Origin: an uncultured Ruminococcus sp.
GTDB lineage: Bacteria; Bacillota; Clostridia; Oscillospirales; Acutalibacteraceae
Reading direction: 5' to 3'
Assembly: GCA_945632055.1 (NCBI GenBank)
Contig: CALZCU010000027.1
Location: 1 to 8,516, forward strand
Length of the DNA: 8,516 bases
Part shown: piece by piece, positions 1-8,516 of the stretch
How the letters are laid out: every line of letters begins with the position of its first letter
Numbering within the stretch: the first letter of the stretch is position 1
Made by a program: the position numbers and the translations under genes
The notes under the pieces: generated by a model
The model's input: only the letters and a program-made list of their open reading frames with translations
Database searches by the model: none
Told to the model about the DNA's origin: nothing

Positions 1-467
1 AGCTTATGTTGCCTGAGCTTGAAAAGGAAATTGCAATATCTATCCTGAATGAGTGCTGTATGGAAGAACAAAAGTTCCTTAGGAAGCTGGGTGGAAAACT
101 ATATGATAAACTGGAAGAAACATTGTCAGAGCTGAAAAGCAAGTATGATTTGTACATTGTCAGTAATTGTCAGGATGGCTATATTCAGTCTTTCCTTGAT
201 TTTCACAGTTTCGGGCAAATGTTTAAGGACTTTGAAATGTCCGGGAGAACAGGCAAAACAAAGGGAGAAAATATTCAATTGGTTATTAGTCGAAATCACA
301 TAGACAAGGCTGTTTATGTTGGTGATACACAGGGAGATTTCGATGCTGCAAAATCGGCAGGAATACCTTTTGTTTTTGCCGAATACGGATTTGGAAGTGT
401 AGATAATTGCATATATTCTATAAATGAAATTTCTTCACTCCCAAATTTGCTTAAAAGAATTATTTAG
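1..467 (+). CDS. HAD-superfamily hydrolase, C-terminal part (5' end outside window)
   Basis: The C-terminal portion of a haloacid dehalogenase-like phosphohydrolase. The reading frame is open to the left edge (codons start at base 3), and the family's motif I, the nucleophile DxD, is not in the visible part, so the gene begins outside the window; the ATG at base 6 is probably internal. Numbering from that ATG, motif II is the serine in YIVSNCQ (Ser53), the motif III lysine is in GKTKGENI (Lys84 or Lys86), and motif IV is VYVGDTQGDFDAA (about 103-115), with the two Mg2+-binding aspartates Asp107 and Asp111. This layout resembles the HAD-IA/phosphoglycolate phosphatase-like group, soluble enzymes that hydrolyse small phosphate monoesters; the substrate cannot be told. 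It ends in TAG. It is noticeably more AT-rich than the ATPase genes. Family assignment is firm, specific function unknown. Confidence 0.85.
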   Translation, partial: LMLPELEKEIAISILNECCMEEQKFLRKLGGKLYDKLEETLSELKSKYDLYIVSNCQDGYIQSFLDFHSFGQMFKDFEMSGRTGKTKGENIQLVISRNHIDKAVYVGDTQGDFDAAKSAGIPFVFAEYGFGSVDNCIYSINEISSLPNLLKRII

Positions 468-520
468 TTTACCCATATATACATAGGAAAATGTTAAATT
501 AAAAAAATTAATACAGAAAT

Positions 521-526
521 GGGGGG
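521..526 (+). promoter_or_regulatory. ribosome binding site of the methyltransferase gene
   Basis: A run of six G followed by TAGA and then ATG at 531. It is a Shine-Dalgarno-like tract and decides between two in-frame ATG codons (519 and 531) in favour of the second. The sequence before it (468-520) is AT-rich, but I see no well-spaced -35/-10 pair there. Confidence 0.6.
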
Positions 527-530
527 TAGA

Positions 531-1322
531 ATGAAGCTCAATTTTATTGACAGCGGCAAGGATTTTGATTTCGGAAGAACATCAGAGGATTATGCAAAAT
601 ACCGTGACATATACCCAAAAAGTATGTACGATAAGCTGGTTTCGTTCGGAATCGGAAAAGAAAATCAAAAAATACTTGACCTTGGCAGCGGCACAGCCGT
701 TTTGCCGATTAATCTTTACCCTACAGGGGCGAGCTTTGTTTCAACTGATATATCCGAGAATCAGGTTGAGTACGGCAGAAGAATCGCCGCAGAAAATGGC
801 TTTGACAACATCAGCTTTAAGGTTTGCAAGGCTGAAAATACCGGATTTGATGATAACAGCTTTGATGTTGTAACAGCGGTGCAGTGCTTTCAGTATTTTG
901 ACGCTGAAAGGGCAAGCGAGGAGATTTTCAGAATTTTAAAGCCAAAAGGAATTTTTTGCAAGATATTTATGGATTGGCTGCCGTTTCAAGACGAGATTAT
1001 CGGAGAAATGGAACAGACGGTGTTGAAATACAATCCAAGCTGGAGCGGCTGCGGCTTTGAATGCTTCAGATATAAATATCCGTCCTGGGCAGAGGGCAGA
1101 TTTGATATTGAAACAATCCACTCGTATGATGTCACGCTTGACTTTACAAAAGAATCGTGGCTCGGCAGAGTAAAAAGCTGTCGTGGAGTGGGTGCAAGCC
1201 TGCCGCCTGATGAGCTTAAAATGTTTGAAGCCGAATACGGTCAGATTATCGAAAAATACCCTGATGAAATTTTAAAGCTAAAGCATCAGATTCATATTGA
1301 AATCTACAAATCTTTGAAATAA
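531..1322 (+). CDS. class I SAM-dependent methyltransferase
   Basis: A 263-residue protein with a Rossmann-type SAM-binding domain of the Methyltransf_11/UbiE-like kind. Motif I is ILDLGSGTA (about 48-56), the glycine loop for SAM; the acidic residue at the end of strand 2 is Asp73 in STDIS; a motif AENTGFDDNSFDVV (about 101-114) precedes strand 4; RILKPKGIF (about 134-142) is the usual motif III region. The remaining 120 residues are an uncharacterised C-terminal region that probably caps the active site and sets the substrate, which I cannot name. I chose ATG 531 rather than the in-frame ATG 519 because the G-rich tract at 521-526 then serves as a Shine-Dalgarno 4-5 bases upstream; ATG 519 would swallow it and add only four residues. 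The gene lies 63 bases after the HAD gene on the same strand and may or may not be cotranscribed. It stops with TAA just before the terminator hairpin. Nothing links it to the ATPase. Confidence 0.9.
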   Translation: MKLNFIDSGKDFDFGRTSEDYAKYRDIYPKSMYDKLVSFGIGKENQKILDLGSGTAVLPINLYPTGASFVSTDISENQVEYGRRIAAENGFDNISFKVCKAENTGFDDNSFDVVTAVQCFQYFDAERASEEIFRILKPKGIFCKIFMDWLPFQDEIIGEMEQTVLKYNPSWSGCGFECFRYKYPSWAEGRFDIETIHSYDVTLDFTKESWLGRVKSCRGVGASLPPDELKMFEAEYGQIIEKYPDEILKLKHQIHIEIYKSLK

Positions 1323-1360
1323 AATCACCCTTCACAGGATAATAACTGTGAGGGGTGATT
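1323..1360. terminator. bidirectional Rho-independent terminator between convergent genes
   Basis: Arms 1323-1337 and 1346-1360 are complementary over 15 bp with a single G-U wobble (1331 with 1352); the loop is 1338-1345. On the plus strand the stem is followed by ATTTATATTTT (1361-1371), a U-rich tail for the methyltransferase transcript. On the minus strand it is followed by TTATTTC, giving the ATPase transcript its own U-rich tail. The hairpin starts immediately after the methyltransferase stop codon, and the ntpD stop lies 10 bases from its other side, so one hairpin appears to end both transcription units. Confidence 0.85.
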
Positions 1361-1369
1361 ATTTATATT

Positions 1370-2026
1370 TTAATGTCCTGAATAGTTATGCGCCTTATCG
1401 AGCAGCATATCCTTGACCTTCATCAGCCTTGTGCGGCTGCTGCGGTCGTTTTCCTCAAGCTTCATTGAAATATACTTTATCGTGTCACGGTAACGGGGAA
1501 TCATAACATGCTCAAGAGAGTTTACTCTTCTGCGTGTTTTCTCAATTTCAGCCGACATCATCTCGCAGTTTTTCTCAAGCTGAGCAAGCTTAATCAAATC
1601 GGGCAGAAGCCTTTGAAGCGACATTACTGCGTCGTCAAGCTCAAATGAGGTAAACGCAAAGCCGTACGGAAAAATATCTCCCTCGTCACTCGTTCGTGTT
1701 GAGGAGGTAAACACAGGAGTTTCAACGCTCATAATATTGTGCGATCCGACCTCAAGCGTGACCTGCTGCTTCGGCGACATAAGAGATGCGTCAAGAGCCT
1801 GCTTTGACATAACTGCGCTTGCGTTCACGAAGTGCGCATTACAGCTTGCAAGCTCGCTTTCAACCTTGTCACGAAGCTGTCTTGCTTCCTTTACAAGGTC
1901 AAGGAACTGCCGCATAAGCTCGTCACGCTTGTCCTTCAGCATTTTATGACCACGCACTGCGGTTGTAAGCTGTTTTTTCAGCTTTGACAACTGCATTCTT
2001 GTGGGATTAACATTCATTATTGCCAT
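1370..2026 (-). CDS. ntpD: V-type ATPase subunit D (central rotor shaft)
   Basis: A 218-residue protein, the usual length for V/A-type subunit D. It forms the long coiled-coil axle that turns inside the A3B3 hexamer and, with subunit F, couples V1 catalysis to the membrane rotor; it is the counterpart of F-ATPase gamma. The N terminus carries the family signature VNPTRMQLSKLKKQL (about 6-20) and the following KMLKDKRDELMRQF (28-41). Long charged helices near the two ends (about 12-75 and 140-205) would form the antiparallel coiled coil, with a more globular middle section. The ATG at 2026 is chosen because it gives the conserved MAIMNVNPTR start and has TGAGGTG (2034-2040) seven bases upstream. 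It follows ntpB by 20 bases and is the last gene of the operon, ending 10 bases before the terminator hairpin. Confidence 0.97.
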   Translation of the reverse strand: MAIMNVNPTRMQLSKLKKQLTTAVRGHKMLKDKRDELMRQFLDLVKEARQLRDKVESELASCNAHFVNASAVMSKQALDASLMSPKQQVTLEVGSHNIMSVETPVFTSSTRTSDEGDIFPYGFAFTSFELDDAVMSLQRLLPDLIKLAQLEKNCEMMSAEIEKTRRRVNSLEHVMIPRYRDTIKYISMKLEENDRSSRTRLMKVKDMLLDKAHNYSGH

Positions 2027-2033
2027 AAATCAG

Positions 2034-2040
2034 CACCTCA
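2034..2040 (-). promoter_or_regulatory. ribosome binding site of ntpD (TGAGGTG)
   Basis: The minus strand reads TGAGGTG, seven bases before the ATG at 2026, inside the 20-base gap after ntpB. The same heptamer occurs in front of ntpA (5193-5199), which helps fix that gene's start. Confidence 0.75.
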
Positions 2041-2046
2041 ATGCAG

Positions 2047-3420
2047 TTATTGCTTGCCGTAAAATTCGTCGAGCATATCGTCCTTGATTCGCTTCAGCTC
2101 GCTTCGGGGCAGAATCTGAAGCAGCTTCCAGCCGATGTCAAGCGTTTCCTCAATCGAGCGGTTTGCTTCATAGCCCTGAGAAACATATTCTTTTTCAAAC
2201 GCTTCTGCAAATTCTGCGTATTTTTTGTCCATATCGGTAAGTGCGGCTTCGCCGAGGATTACCATAAGCTCTCTTGCGTCCTTGCCTCTTGCATATGCGG
2301 CAAAGAGCTGATTCATCGTAGCGGCGTGATCCTTTCTCGTGCGGTCAGGACCTATACCCTTGTCCTTAAGTCGTGAAAGAGAGGGGAGAACATCAATCGG
2401 AGGAGTTACACCCTTACGGTAAAGCTCTCTTGAAAGAATAATCTGTCCCTCGGTAATATAGCCTGTTAGGTCGGGGATAGGATGAGTTTTGTCGTCCTCA
2501 GGCATTGTAAGAATCGGAATAAGCGTAATTGAGCCGTCCTTGCCTTTGAGTCTGCCTGCTCTTTCGTAGAGCGTAGCAAGGTCTGTATACATATATCCGG
2601 GGTAGCCTCGTCTGCCGGGAACCTCTTTTCTTGCGGCTGAAACCTCACGCAGAGCGTCTGCGTAGTTTGTGATGTCGGTCATAATGACAAGCACATGCAT
2701 ACCGAGGTCAAAGGCAAGGTATTCTGCGGCAGTCAGAGCCATTTTTGGGGTTGCAATTCGCTCAATCGCAGGGTCGTTTGCAAGGTTTACGAACATAACC
2801 GTTCTGTCGATTGCGCCTGTTTCCTTGAAGGACTCAACAAAATAGTTCGACTCCTCAAAGGTGATGCCCATTGCTGCAAATACAACGGCAAACTGCTCGT
2901 CCTTTCCTCTTACGGCGGCTTGCCTTGCAATCTGAGCCGCAAGCTGAGAGTGGGGAAGTCCCGACGCTGAGAAGATAGGGAGCTTTTGACCTCTTACGAG
3001 CGTGTTAAGTCCGTCAATTGCGGAAACGCCTGTCTGAATAAACTCCTGCGGATAATTTCTTGCGGCAGGATTCATCGGCGTACCGTTTATATCAAGTCTT
3101 TTTTCGGGGATAATGGCAGGACCTCCGTCAATCGGATTTCCCAAGCCGTCAAAAACTCTTGACAGCATATCTGGAGATACGGGAAGCTCCATTGACCTGC
3201 CCAGAAAACGAACCTTTGAGTCGGCAAGGTTAATGCCTGCCGCAGATTCAAAAAGCTGAACAAGAGCGTTGCTGCCGTTTACCTCAAGCACCTTACAGCG
3301 GCGTGTTTCTCCGCTCGGAAGCTCAATTTCGCCAAGCTCGTCATATTTAACATTCTCAACATCGCTTATCATCATAAGAGGGCCTGCAACCTCTCTTATT
3401 GTGCGGTATTCCTTCGGCAT
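2047..3420 (-). CDS. ntpB: V-type ATPase subunit B (non-catalytic hexamer subunit)
   Basis: A 457-residue protein, full length for the family. Subunit B alternates with A in the soluble V1 hexamer. It has the F1/V1 beta-barrel domain at the N terminus (to about residue 75), a nucleotide-binding-like domain, and a helical C-terminal domain. Where a catalytic subunit would have a Walker A P-loop, this protein has [10 protein letters not shown] (151-160), the degenerate loop typical of B. The conserved arginine finger reaching into the A-subunit site is Arg350 in [11 protein letters not shown]. Other family blocks are [20 protein letters not shown] (247-266) and [15 protein letters not shown] (285-299). 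The start codon ATG overlaps the ntpA stop by one base (TGATG), with AAAAGGAG (3430-3437) nine bases upstream inside ntpA, so translation is probably coupled, matching equal A and B stoichiometry. The product ends in EFYGKQ with TAA. Confidence 0.98.
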   Translation of the reverse strand: MPKEYRTIREVAGPLMMISDVENVKYDELGEIELPSGETRRCKVLEVNGSNALVQLFESAAGINLADSKVRFLGRSMELPVSPDMLSRVFDGLGNPIDGGPAIIPEKRLDINGTPMNPAARNYPQEFIQTGVSAIDGLNTLVRGQKLPIFSASGLPHSQLAAQIARQAAVRGKDEQFAVVFAAMGITFEESNYFVESFKETGAIDRTVMFVNLANDPAIERIATPKMALTAAEYLAFDLGMHVLVIMTDITNYADALREVSAARKEVPGRRGYPGYMYTDLATLYERAGRLKGKDGSITLIPILTMPEDDKTHPIPDLTGYITEGQIILSRELYRKGVTPPIDVLPSLSRLKDKGIGPDRTRKDHAATMNQLFAAYARGKDARELMVILGEAALTDMDKKYAEFAEAFEKEYVSQGYEANRSIEETLDIGWKLLQILPRSELKRIKDDMLDEFYGKQ

Positions 3421-5186
3421 CAGTCGTCACTCCTTTTCAGAACATCATCTATTTCACTGTCAAGCTGTGCTTCAATCTGCTCAAATTCCTCGTTGATTTT
3501 GTCCTCAGGCTCATATTTGAATCTGCCTATGCGCTCTCGGACGGGAATATTGACAAGCATTTCAATGTCTGCACCCTTTTTAAGTCCGTCAAGAGCCTTG
3601 TCGTAGTAGCTGAGAATTGCCCTCATCATAAGCACCTGCTTTTTGAGCGAGGTGTAGGTGTCTGTCGGGTCAAAGGCATTTTGGTGCAGATAGTCCTCAC
3701 GAATTGACCTTGCAGTTTCAAGCTTGAGCCTGTCGGGAGCAGAAAGTGCGTCCATACCTACAAGGTTTACAATTTCCTGAAGCTCGGATTCGTCCTGAAG
3801 AAGAGCCATAAGCCTTGAGCGAAGCTCGGAAAAATCGGGAGCGGCATTTTCTGCATACCAATCCTTTAGCTGGTCGGTGTAGAGAGAATAGCTCGTCAGC
3901 CAGTTTATTGCAGGGAAGTGCCTTTTGTATGCAAGATTTGCGTCAAGTCCCCAGAAAACCTTTACAATTCTCAGCGTTGCCTGAGAAACAGGCTCAGAGA
4001 TGTCACCGCCCGGAGGTGATACTGCACCGATTACCGAAAGCGCACCCTCGGTATCCTCACTGCCGTTTACGATTACTCGTCCTGCTCTTTCGTAGAACTG
4101 AGCAAGGCGGCTTCCGAGGTAAGCAGGATAACCCTCCTCACCGGGCATTTCCTCGAGTCTGCCCGACATTTCACGCAGAGCCTCAGCCCAGCGAGAGGTT
4201 GAGTCAGCCATAAGCGCAACGGTGTAGCCCATATCACGGAAGTATTCTGCAATGGTTATGCCTGTGTAAATTGAAGCCTCACGAGCCGCAACAGGCATAT
4301 CGGAGGTGTTTGCAATAAGCACAGTCCTCTCCATAAGCGAGTTGCCTGTTCTGGGATCCTTAAGCTCGGGAAATTCATTGAGTACATCGGTCATTTCGTT
4401 GCCACGCTCACCGCATCCGATGTAGACAATAATGTCAGCCGCCGCCCATTTTGCAAGCTGGTGCTGAACTACCGTCTTTCCTGAACCAAACGGTCCGGGA
4501 ACAGCCGCAACACCGCCCTTTGCAAGCGGAAACAGAGTGTCGATAGGTCTTTGACCTGTGGTGAGAAGAATATCGGGAGATAGCTTTCTTTTGTATGGTC
4601 TGCCGACACGGACAGGCCAGGTTGTATACATTTTAACCTCAAAGGTTTCCTTTTCGCCTTTGATTACTGCAACGATTTCATCAATGGTGAAGTCGCCCTC
4701 TTTAATGCTTTCAACAGTACCCTGAGCCTTGTTCGGCACGAGGATTTTGTGGAGAACGGCGTTTGTTTCCTGAACAGTGCCGAGAGTGTCGCCCGATACT
4801 ACGCTGTCGCCCTTCTTAACGGCAGGAGTAAAGTGCCATTTCTTTGTGTGGTCGAGCGAGGGAACATCAACGCCCCTTTTAAGATTTGTTCCGGCAACCT
4901 TCATAATTTCATTGAGAGGGCGCTGAATACCGTCATAAATTGAGCCGATAAGACCGGGGCCAAGCTCAACCGAGAGCGGAGCGCCCGTTGACTCAACTGT
5001 TTCTCCGGGACCTAAGCCCGAGGTTTCCTCGTAAACCTGTATGGAAGCCTTGTCGCCGTGCATTTCAATTATTTCGCCGATAAGACGCTGACTGCTTACC
5101 CTGACAACATCAAACATATTTGCATCACGCATTCCGTCTGCAATTACCAGAGGGCCTGCGACTTTTGTAATTATTCCTGTTTTCAA
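3420..5186 (-). CDS. ntpA: V-type ATPase catalytic subunit A (probable TTG start)
   Basis: The catalytic subunit that hydrolyses or makes ATP in the V1 head. With the start chosen here it has 588 residues, a normal length. Walker A is GPFGSGKT (231-238); GCGERGNEM (257-265) carries the catalytic glutamate; Walker B is ALMAD (324-328), followed by the conserved [21 protein letters not shown] block. The segment around residues 115-195 is the non-homologous insert that marks A subunits and is absent from F1 beta. No intein interrupts the P-loop. Start: the open frame allows GTG at 5195, but nothing like a ribosome site precedes it. TTG at 5186 has TGAGGTG six bases upstream and gives the N terminus [13 protein letters not shown], which matches the family (E. 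hirae begins MQIGKIIKVSGPL). The TGA stop overlaps the ntpB start. The ribosome site uses the stop codon of the subunit F gene, suggesting coupled translation. Confidence 0.97.
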   Translation of the reverse strand: MKTGIITKVAGPLVIADGMRDANMFDVVRVSSQRLIGEIIEMHGDKASIQVYEETSGLGPGETVESTGAPLSVELGPGLIGSIYDGIQRPLNEIMKVAGTNLKRGVDVPSLDHTKKWHFTPAVKKGDSVVSGDTLGTVQETNAVLHKILVPNKAQGTVESIKEGDFTIDEIVAVIKGEKETFEVKMYTTWPVRVGRPYKRKLSPDILLTTGQRPIDTLFPLAKGGVAAVPGPFGSGKTVVQHQLAKWAAADIIVYIGCGERGNEMTDVLNEFPELKDPRTGNSLMERTVLIANTSDMPVAAREASIYTGITIAEYFRDMGYTVALMADSTSRWAEALREMSGRLEEMPGEEGYPAYLGSRLAQFYERAGRVIVNGSEDTEGALSVIGAVSPPGGDISEPVSQATLRIVKVFWGLDANLAYKRHFPAINWLTSYSLYTDQLKDWYAENAAPDFSELRSRLMALLQDESELQEIVNLVGMDALSAPDRLKLETARSIREDYLHQNAFDPTDTYTSLKKQVLMMRAILSYYDKALDGLKKGADIEMLVNIPVRERIGRFKYEPEDKINEEFEQIEAQLDSEIDDVLKRSDD

Positions 5187-5192
5187 ATTATA

Positions 5193-5199
5193 CACCTCA
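5193..5199 (-). promoter_or_regulatory. ribosome binding site of ntpA, built on the subunit F stop codon
   Basis: The minus strand reads TGAGGTG and then TATAAT before the TTG at 5186. The first three bases are the TGA stop of the subunit F gene. The heptamer is identical to the one before ntpD. Its six-base spacing to TTG supports that codon over the GTG at 5195, which lies inside the heptamer itself. Confidence 0.65.
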
Positions 5200-5520
5200 A
5201 TCGTTGAAGATTATATCGGAGCCGACTGCCTGCTCAACAAATGATAACAGCCGCTTTACGCCGATTCCCGTATTGCCCTTGACTCCGGGAATGGGAATTA
5301 TTGCAGGAGTCAGCCTTTCTTCATAACGGCTGCGCTCTTTTTCAACCTGACCGAACAGCTCCTCGGTGAGAAAGATAACTGCATAGCTGTCACTGTCGGC
5401 AATTCTGCGCAGAAGATGCGCACATTCCTCGCCGCTGTCACAGGGGTAGATGTCAAGCCCGATTGCGCAAAAGCCCTTAATGCTTTCGCTGTCGCCGATA
5501 ACGGCAATATTTTTAGCCAT
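5197..5520 (-). CDS. ntpG: V-type ATPase subunit F (ntpG in E. hirae naming)
   Basis: A small protein of 107 residues, the family's usual size. Subunit F binds the D shaft and forms part of the central rotor. It has the Rossmann-like fold of the ATP-synt_F family: it begins [10 protein letters not shown], has [11 protein letters not shown] (about 45-55) and the signature [21 protein letters not shown] (71-91) near the end. The start is ambiguous: GTG at 5529 would add three residues. I prefer ATG 5520 because the homologue in E. hirae starts at the same place (MTYKIGVVGD), and because GGAAAGG (5534-5540), aligned on the anti-Shine-Dalgarno, is too close to the GTG but acceptable for the ATG. 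It overlaps the end of ntpC by eight bases, and its stop codon is part of the ntpA ribosome site. The symbol follows E. hirae; other schemes call the gene atpF or ntpF. Confidence 0.93.
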   Translation of the reverse strand: MAKNIAVIGDSESIKGFCAIGLDIYPCDSGEECAHLLRRIADSDSYAVIFLTEELFGQVEKERSRYEERLTPAIIPIPGVKGNTGIGVKRLLSFVEQAVGSDIIFND

Positions 5521-6484
5521 ATATCTCACGCAGCCTTTCCTTGATTATTTCCTTGTCGGTGCGTGTGCGAAGTCCGCTTGCAATAATGTGAACAGCCTTT
5601 TTTTCAGCCTCACAGCCAAGGTAATAGCCGAGCAGCGGCTCAGCACCCTCGCTTGCCCGCTTGCAGCACTCCCTGCAAATGCCTATGAGCTTGTTGTCGA
5701 CAAAGCGTTCAAACGCAGACGGAGAGCTTTTGTACTCCTCAATTGCCGATTTACAGCTGTATTCGCTGTACTTTGAAAGCTCGTCAACAAGAGCGTCAAT
5801 ACCCTTCAGAACAGCCGAAATAACTGAGCTTTTTCTGAAGCTTTCAACATCGCACAGAGCCTTCAGAAGATAGTCCATACTTGTGCCTGTTCTTGCACTG
5901 CGCAGGGCAATCTTTATATTATTGTAAAAAACAAGCGTCCTGAAATACTGCTTTAAAAATTCCGAGTCTGAGCCTTCGGCATCGGAAAGCATTTTTTTCA
6001 TAGCCGCCCTGTCGATAACCGCATCGCTCATTCTTGCGTCGCCTGTGTGCGCAAGAAGCTCATACGCTTCGTCTGCGGCGGCTGACAGCCATTCGGGAAG
6101 AAGCGAGGTTTTCCTCTTTTCAACTGCTTCTCTTAGAGTATCAAGGCTTATTGTGCTCGGTTCTAAAATAAGCTCATCGTAGCTTCGGTCAGCCATTGTG
6201 CCTTTAAGAACAACCTTGAGATTGTGTGCGTCGTTCTGATAGAAGAACGGAGCGAAAATATTAAAATCGGGAGCAACGCTTTTAAGGTATTCCCACATTG
6301 CGGCTGTGTGGCTGTCTATGATTTCGTCAACCGTGCCGCCGTCACCGTAGCCCTTGTCAGACAAAAGCCTGATAAGCTCGTCCTCGCCCGAGCAGTCGAG
6401 CAGTCTTTCTATTTCGGCTTTTGTGAAAAGAGAGGTTTCCCTTGCACGGACAGAGCCTATGGAAAATTCATATGATAATGCCAT
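5513..6484 (-). CDS. ntpC: V-type ATPase subunit C (V0 d / AC39 family, rotor adaptor)
   Basis: A 323-residue, mostly helical soluble protein of the vATP-synt_AC39 family, close to the roughly 330 residues of E. hirae NtpC. It sits like a funnel on the K-subunit ring and receives the foot of the D/F shaft, so connecting V1 to V0. The family is poorly conserved in sequence. Supporting features are the N-terminal tyrosine/arginine segment SYEFSIGSVRARETSLFTK (4-22), the early LLSDKGYGDGG (40-50), the conserved NLKVVLKG (88-95), the later YNNIKIALRSARTG (192-205), and the C-terminal pattern GYYLGCEAEKKAVHIIASG (285-303), where family members bind the rotor. It is not a P-loop protein. The ATG at 6484 has a near-perfect AAGGAGG (6491-6497) six bases upstream. 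Position between the E and F genes is the standard one. Confidence 0.94.
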   Translation of the reverse strand: MALSYEFSIGSVRARETSLFTKAEIERLLDCSGEDELIRLLSDKGYGDGGTVDEIIDSHTAAMWEYLKSVAPDFNIFAPFFYQNDAHNLKVVLKGTMADRSYDELILEPSTISLDTLREAVEKRKTSLLPEWLSAAADEAYELLAHTGDARMSDAVIDRAAMKKMLSDAEGSDSEFLKQYFRTLVFYNNIKIALRSARTGTSMDYLLKALCDVESFRKSSVISAVLKGIDALVDELSKYSEYSCKSAIEEYKSSPSAFERFVDNKLIGICRECCKRASEGAEPLLGYYLGCEAEKKAVHIIASGLRTRTDKEIIKERLREIYG

Positions 6485-6490
6485 TGAATT

Positions 6491-6497
6491 CCTCCTT
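6491..6497 (-). promoter_or_regulatory. ribosome binding site of ntpC (AAGGAGG)
   Basis: A full-consensus Shine-Dalgarno, AAGGAGG on the minus strand, six bases before the ntpC ATG. Its two A bases are the last two bases of the ntpE stop codon TAA (6496-6498), so the ribosome finishing ntpE sits directly on the ntpC initiation site. Confidence 0.8.
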
Positions 6498-7077
6498 ACT
6501 CCGAAAACAGCTCACGGCTGATTAAGTCCTCAAGCTCACCGCTTTTTTCGTTGATTAATGCGGAGAAATCCATATTTTCCTCAATGTCGCCGCATCTGAG
6601 AATAAATCCGCCCGAAATATCAGCAGGAACACTGCTTACAGAGGCTTTTACTCCGCACTGTGAAAGTCTGTTTTCAAAGTCCTTTGGAAGCCTTTTTATG
6701 TCCTTTTCATTAAGCAGAATTTCTCCCGACTTGCCACTCAGCTTTGAAGCGAGCTTATAGATGATTTCAAAATAATCCTTGTCGCCGAGATTGAGGAGGT
6801 ATTCGAGTATTTTTTTAAGAGTTATGTCAATTTCACTGCGCCGACGCTTGAGAAGTGCATTTCTTATTTCAAGCTCTGCACGGCTTTTTGCAGAGGCGTT
6901 GAGCTGTTTGATTTTAGCGTCTGTTTTCAAAGCAATCTCAAGTGACGCTTTTTCAGCTTCAGCCTTGCCCTCTGACTTGATTTGCGAGCAGATTTCGGCT
7001 GTTTTTGCAGCTGTTTCGTTTATGCTTGCATCGCAGTCTGCCTTAATGCGGTCAAGAATTTTGTCGCCGCCGTTCAT
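6496..7077 (-). CDS. ntpE: V-type ATPase subunit E (peripheral stalk)
   Basis: A 193-residue protein, typical for bacterial subunit E. It forms part of the peripheral stalk (stator) that holds the A3B3 head against the torque of the rotor, paired with a small G/H-type coiled-coil subunit whose gene is not in this window. Residues about 5-95 are a long, Ala/Lys/Glu-rich helix with coiled-coil character (for example SEGKAEAEKASLEIALKTDAK). The C-terminal half (about 95-190) is the compact domain that binds the head; it includes the recognisable ISGGFILRCGDIEENMDFS (154-172), equivalent to the GG(F/V)ilrs(G/N)G.I..n.tf pattern of the family. The ATG at 7077 has AAAGGTGG (7085-7092) seven bases upstream in the 30-base gap after ntpK. 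Identity rests on the C-terminal pattern plus operon position. Confidence 0.93.
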   Translation of the reverse strand: MNGGDKILDRIKADCDASINETAAKTAEICSQIKSEGKAEAEKASLEIALKTDAKIKQLNASAKSRAELEIRNALLKRRRSEIDITLKKILEYLLNLGDKDYFEIIYKLASKLSGKSGEILLNEKDIKRLPKDFENRLSQCGVKASVSSVPADISGGFILRCGDIEENMDFSALINEKSGELEDLISRELFSE

Positions 7078-7107
7078 ACAGACCCCACCTTTCGCTAAAA
7101 ATTAAAA

Positions 7108-8516
<1,409 letters not shown>

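Noticed and set aside
447..484. Possible promoter for the methyltransferase gene (TTGCTT ... TATATA)
   Set aside because: The spacing is about 23 bases, too long for a housekeeping promoter, and the AT-rich context makes such matches common.
547..873. Second open frame on the plus strand within the methyltransferase gene
   Set aside because: It is an out-of-frame shadow; the overlapping frame carries clear SAM-binding motifs and this one carries none.
2041..2376. 111-residue open frame on the plus strand opposite ntpB
   Set aside because: It is antisense to the conserved C-terminal region of ntpB, has no family resemblance, and has no ribosome site I can see.
2560..4110. Similar DNA in ntpB (about 2555-2585) and ntpA (about 4080-4110), looking like a repeat
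   Set aside because: Both encode the conserved YERAGR region of the paralogous A and B subunits; the similarity comes from shared ancestry and is not a mobile or regulatory repeat.
3815..4213. 132-residue open frame on the plus strand opposite ntpA
   Set aside because: It lies wholly inside ntpA on the other strand, has no recognisable domain and a composition rich in Arg/Pro/His typical of a shadow frame of a conserved gene.
5187..5192. TATAAT directly before the ntpA TTG start, as a promoter -10 box
   Set aside because: The position 17 bases upstream holds another TATAAT-like stretch rather than a -35 box, and transcription starting here would leave no room for the ribosome site.

Overview
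The window is dominated by a V-type (A/V-type) ATPase operon on the minus strand. Read in the direction of transcription, from the right edge to about position 1370, the order is ntpI (cut by the right edge), ntpK, ntpE, ntpC, subunit F (ntpG in Enterococcus hirae naming), ntpA, ntpB, ntpD. This I-K-E-C-F-A-B-D order is the classical arrangement of bacterial rotary V-ATPases such as that of E. hirae. The genes are tightly packed: most junctions are overlaps or gaps of 30 bases or less, so the block is almost certainly one transcript. No promoter for the operon is visible; it must lie beyond the right edge. The gene for the small peripheral-stalk subunit (E. hirae NtpF, the G/H-type partner of E) is also absent and is probably to the right.

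The complex: A and B form the alternating catalytic and non-catalytic V1 hexamer; D and F form the central shaft; C links the shaft to the rotor; K is the membrane rotor ring; I is the membrane stator with the ion half-channels; E is part of the peripheral stalk. The K subunit carries the full Na+-coordinating residue set known from E. hirae NtpK, so the machine is more likely Na+-coupled than H+-coupled. The direction of operation (ATP hydrolysis or synthesis) cannot be told from sequence.

The left end (1-1322, plus strand) holds two unrelated genes: the C-terminal part of a HAD-superfamily hydrolase, and a class I SAM-dependent methyltransferase. They converge on the ATPase operon, and a 15-bp hairpin with U-rich tails on both sides (1323-1360) looks like a shared bidirectional terminator.

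The organism is probably an anaerobic Gram-positive of class Clostridia (Ruminococcaceae/Oscillospiraceae-like). This rests on strong AGGAGG-type ribosome sites, the Clostridia/Enterococcus-type operon and moderate GC, and is inference. Sampled lines suggest about 48-55% GC in the ATPase genes, about 42% in the methyltransferase and about 36% in the HAD gene. I see no CRISPR, tRNA, rRNA, insertion sequence or phage gene, and no convincing sign of a new system; the region is largely ordinary core metabolism with a few details worth checking. No stretch over 300 bases lacks a gene.
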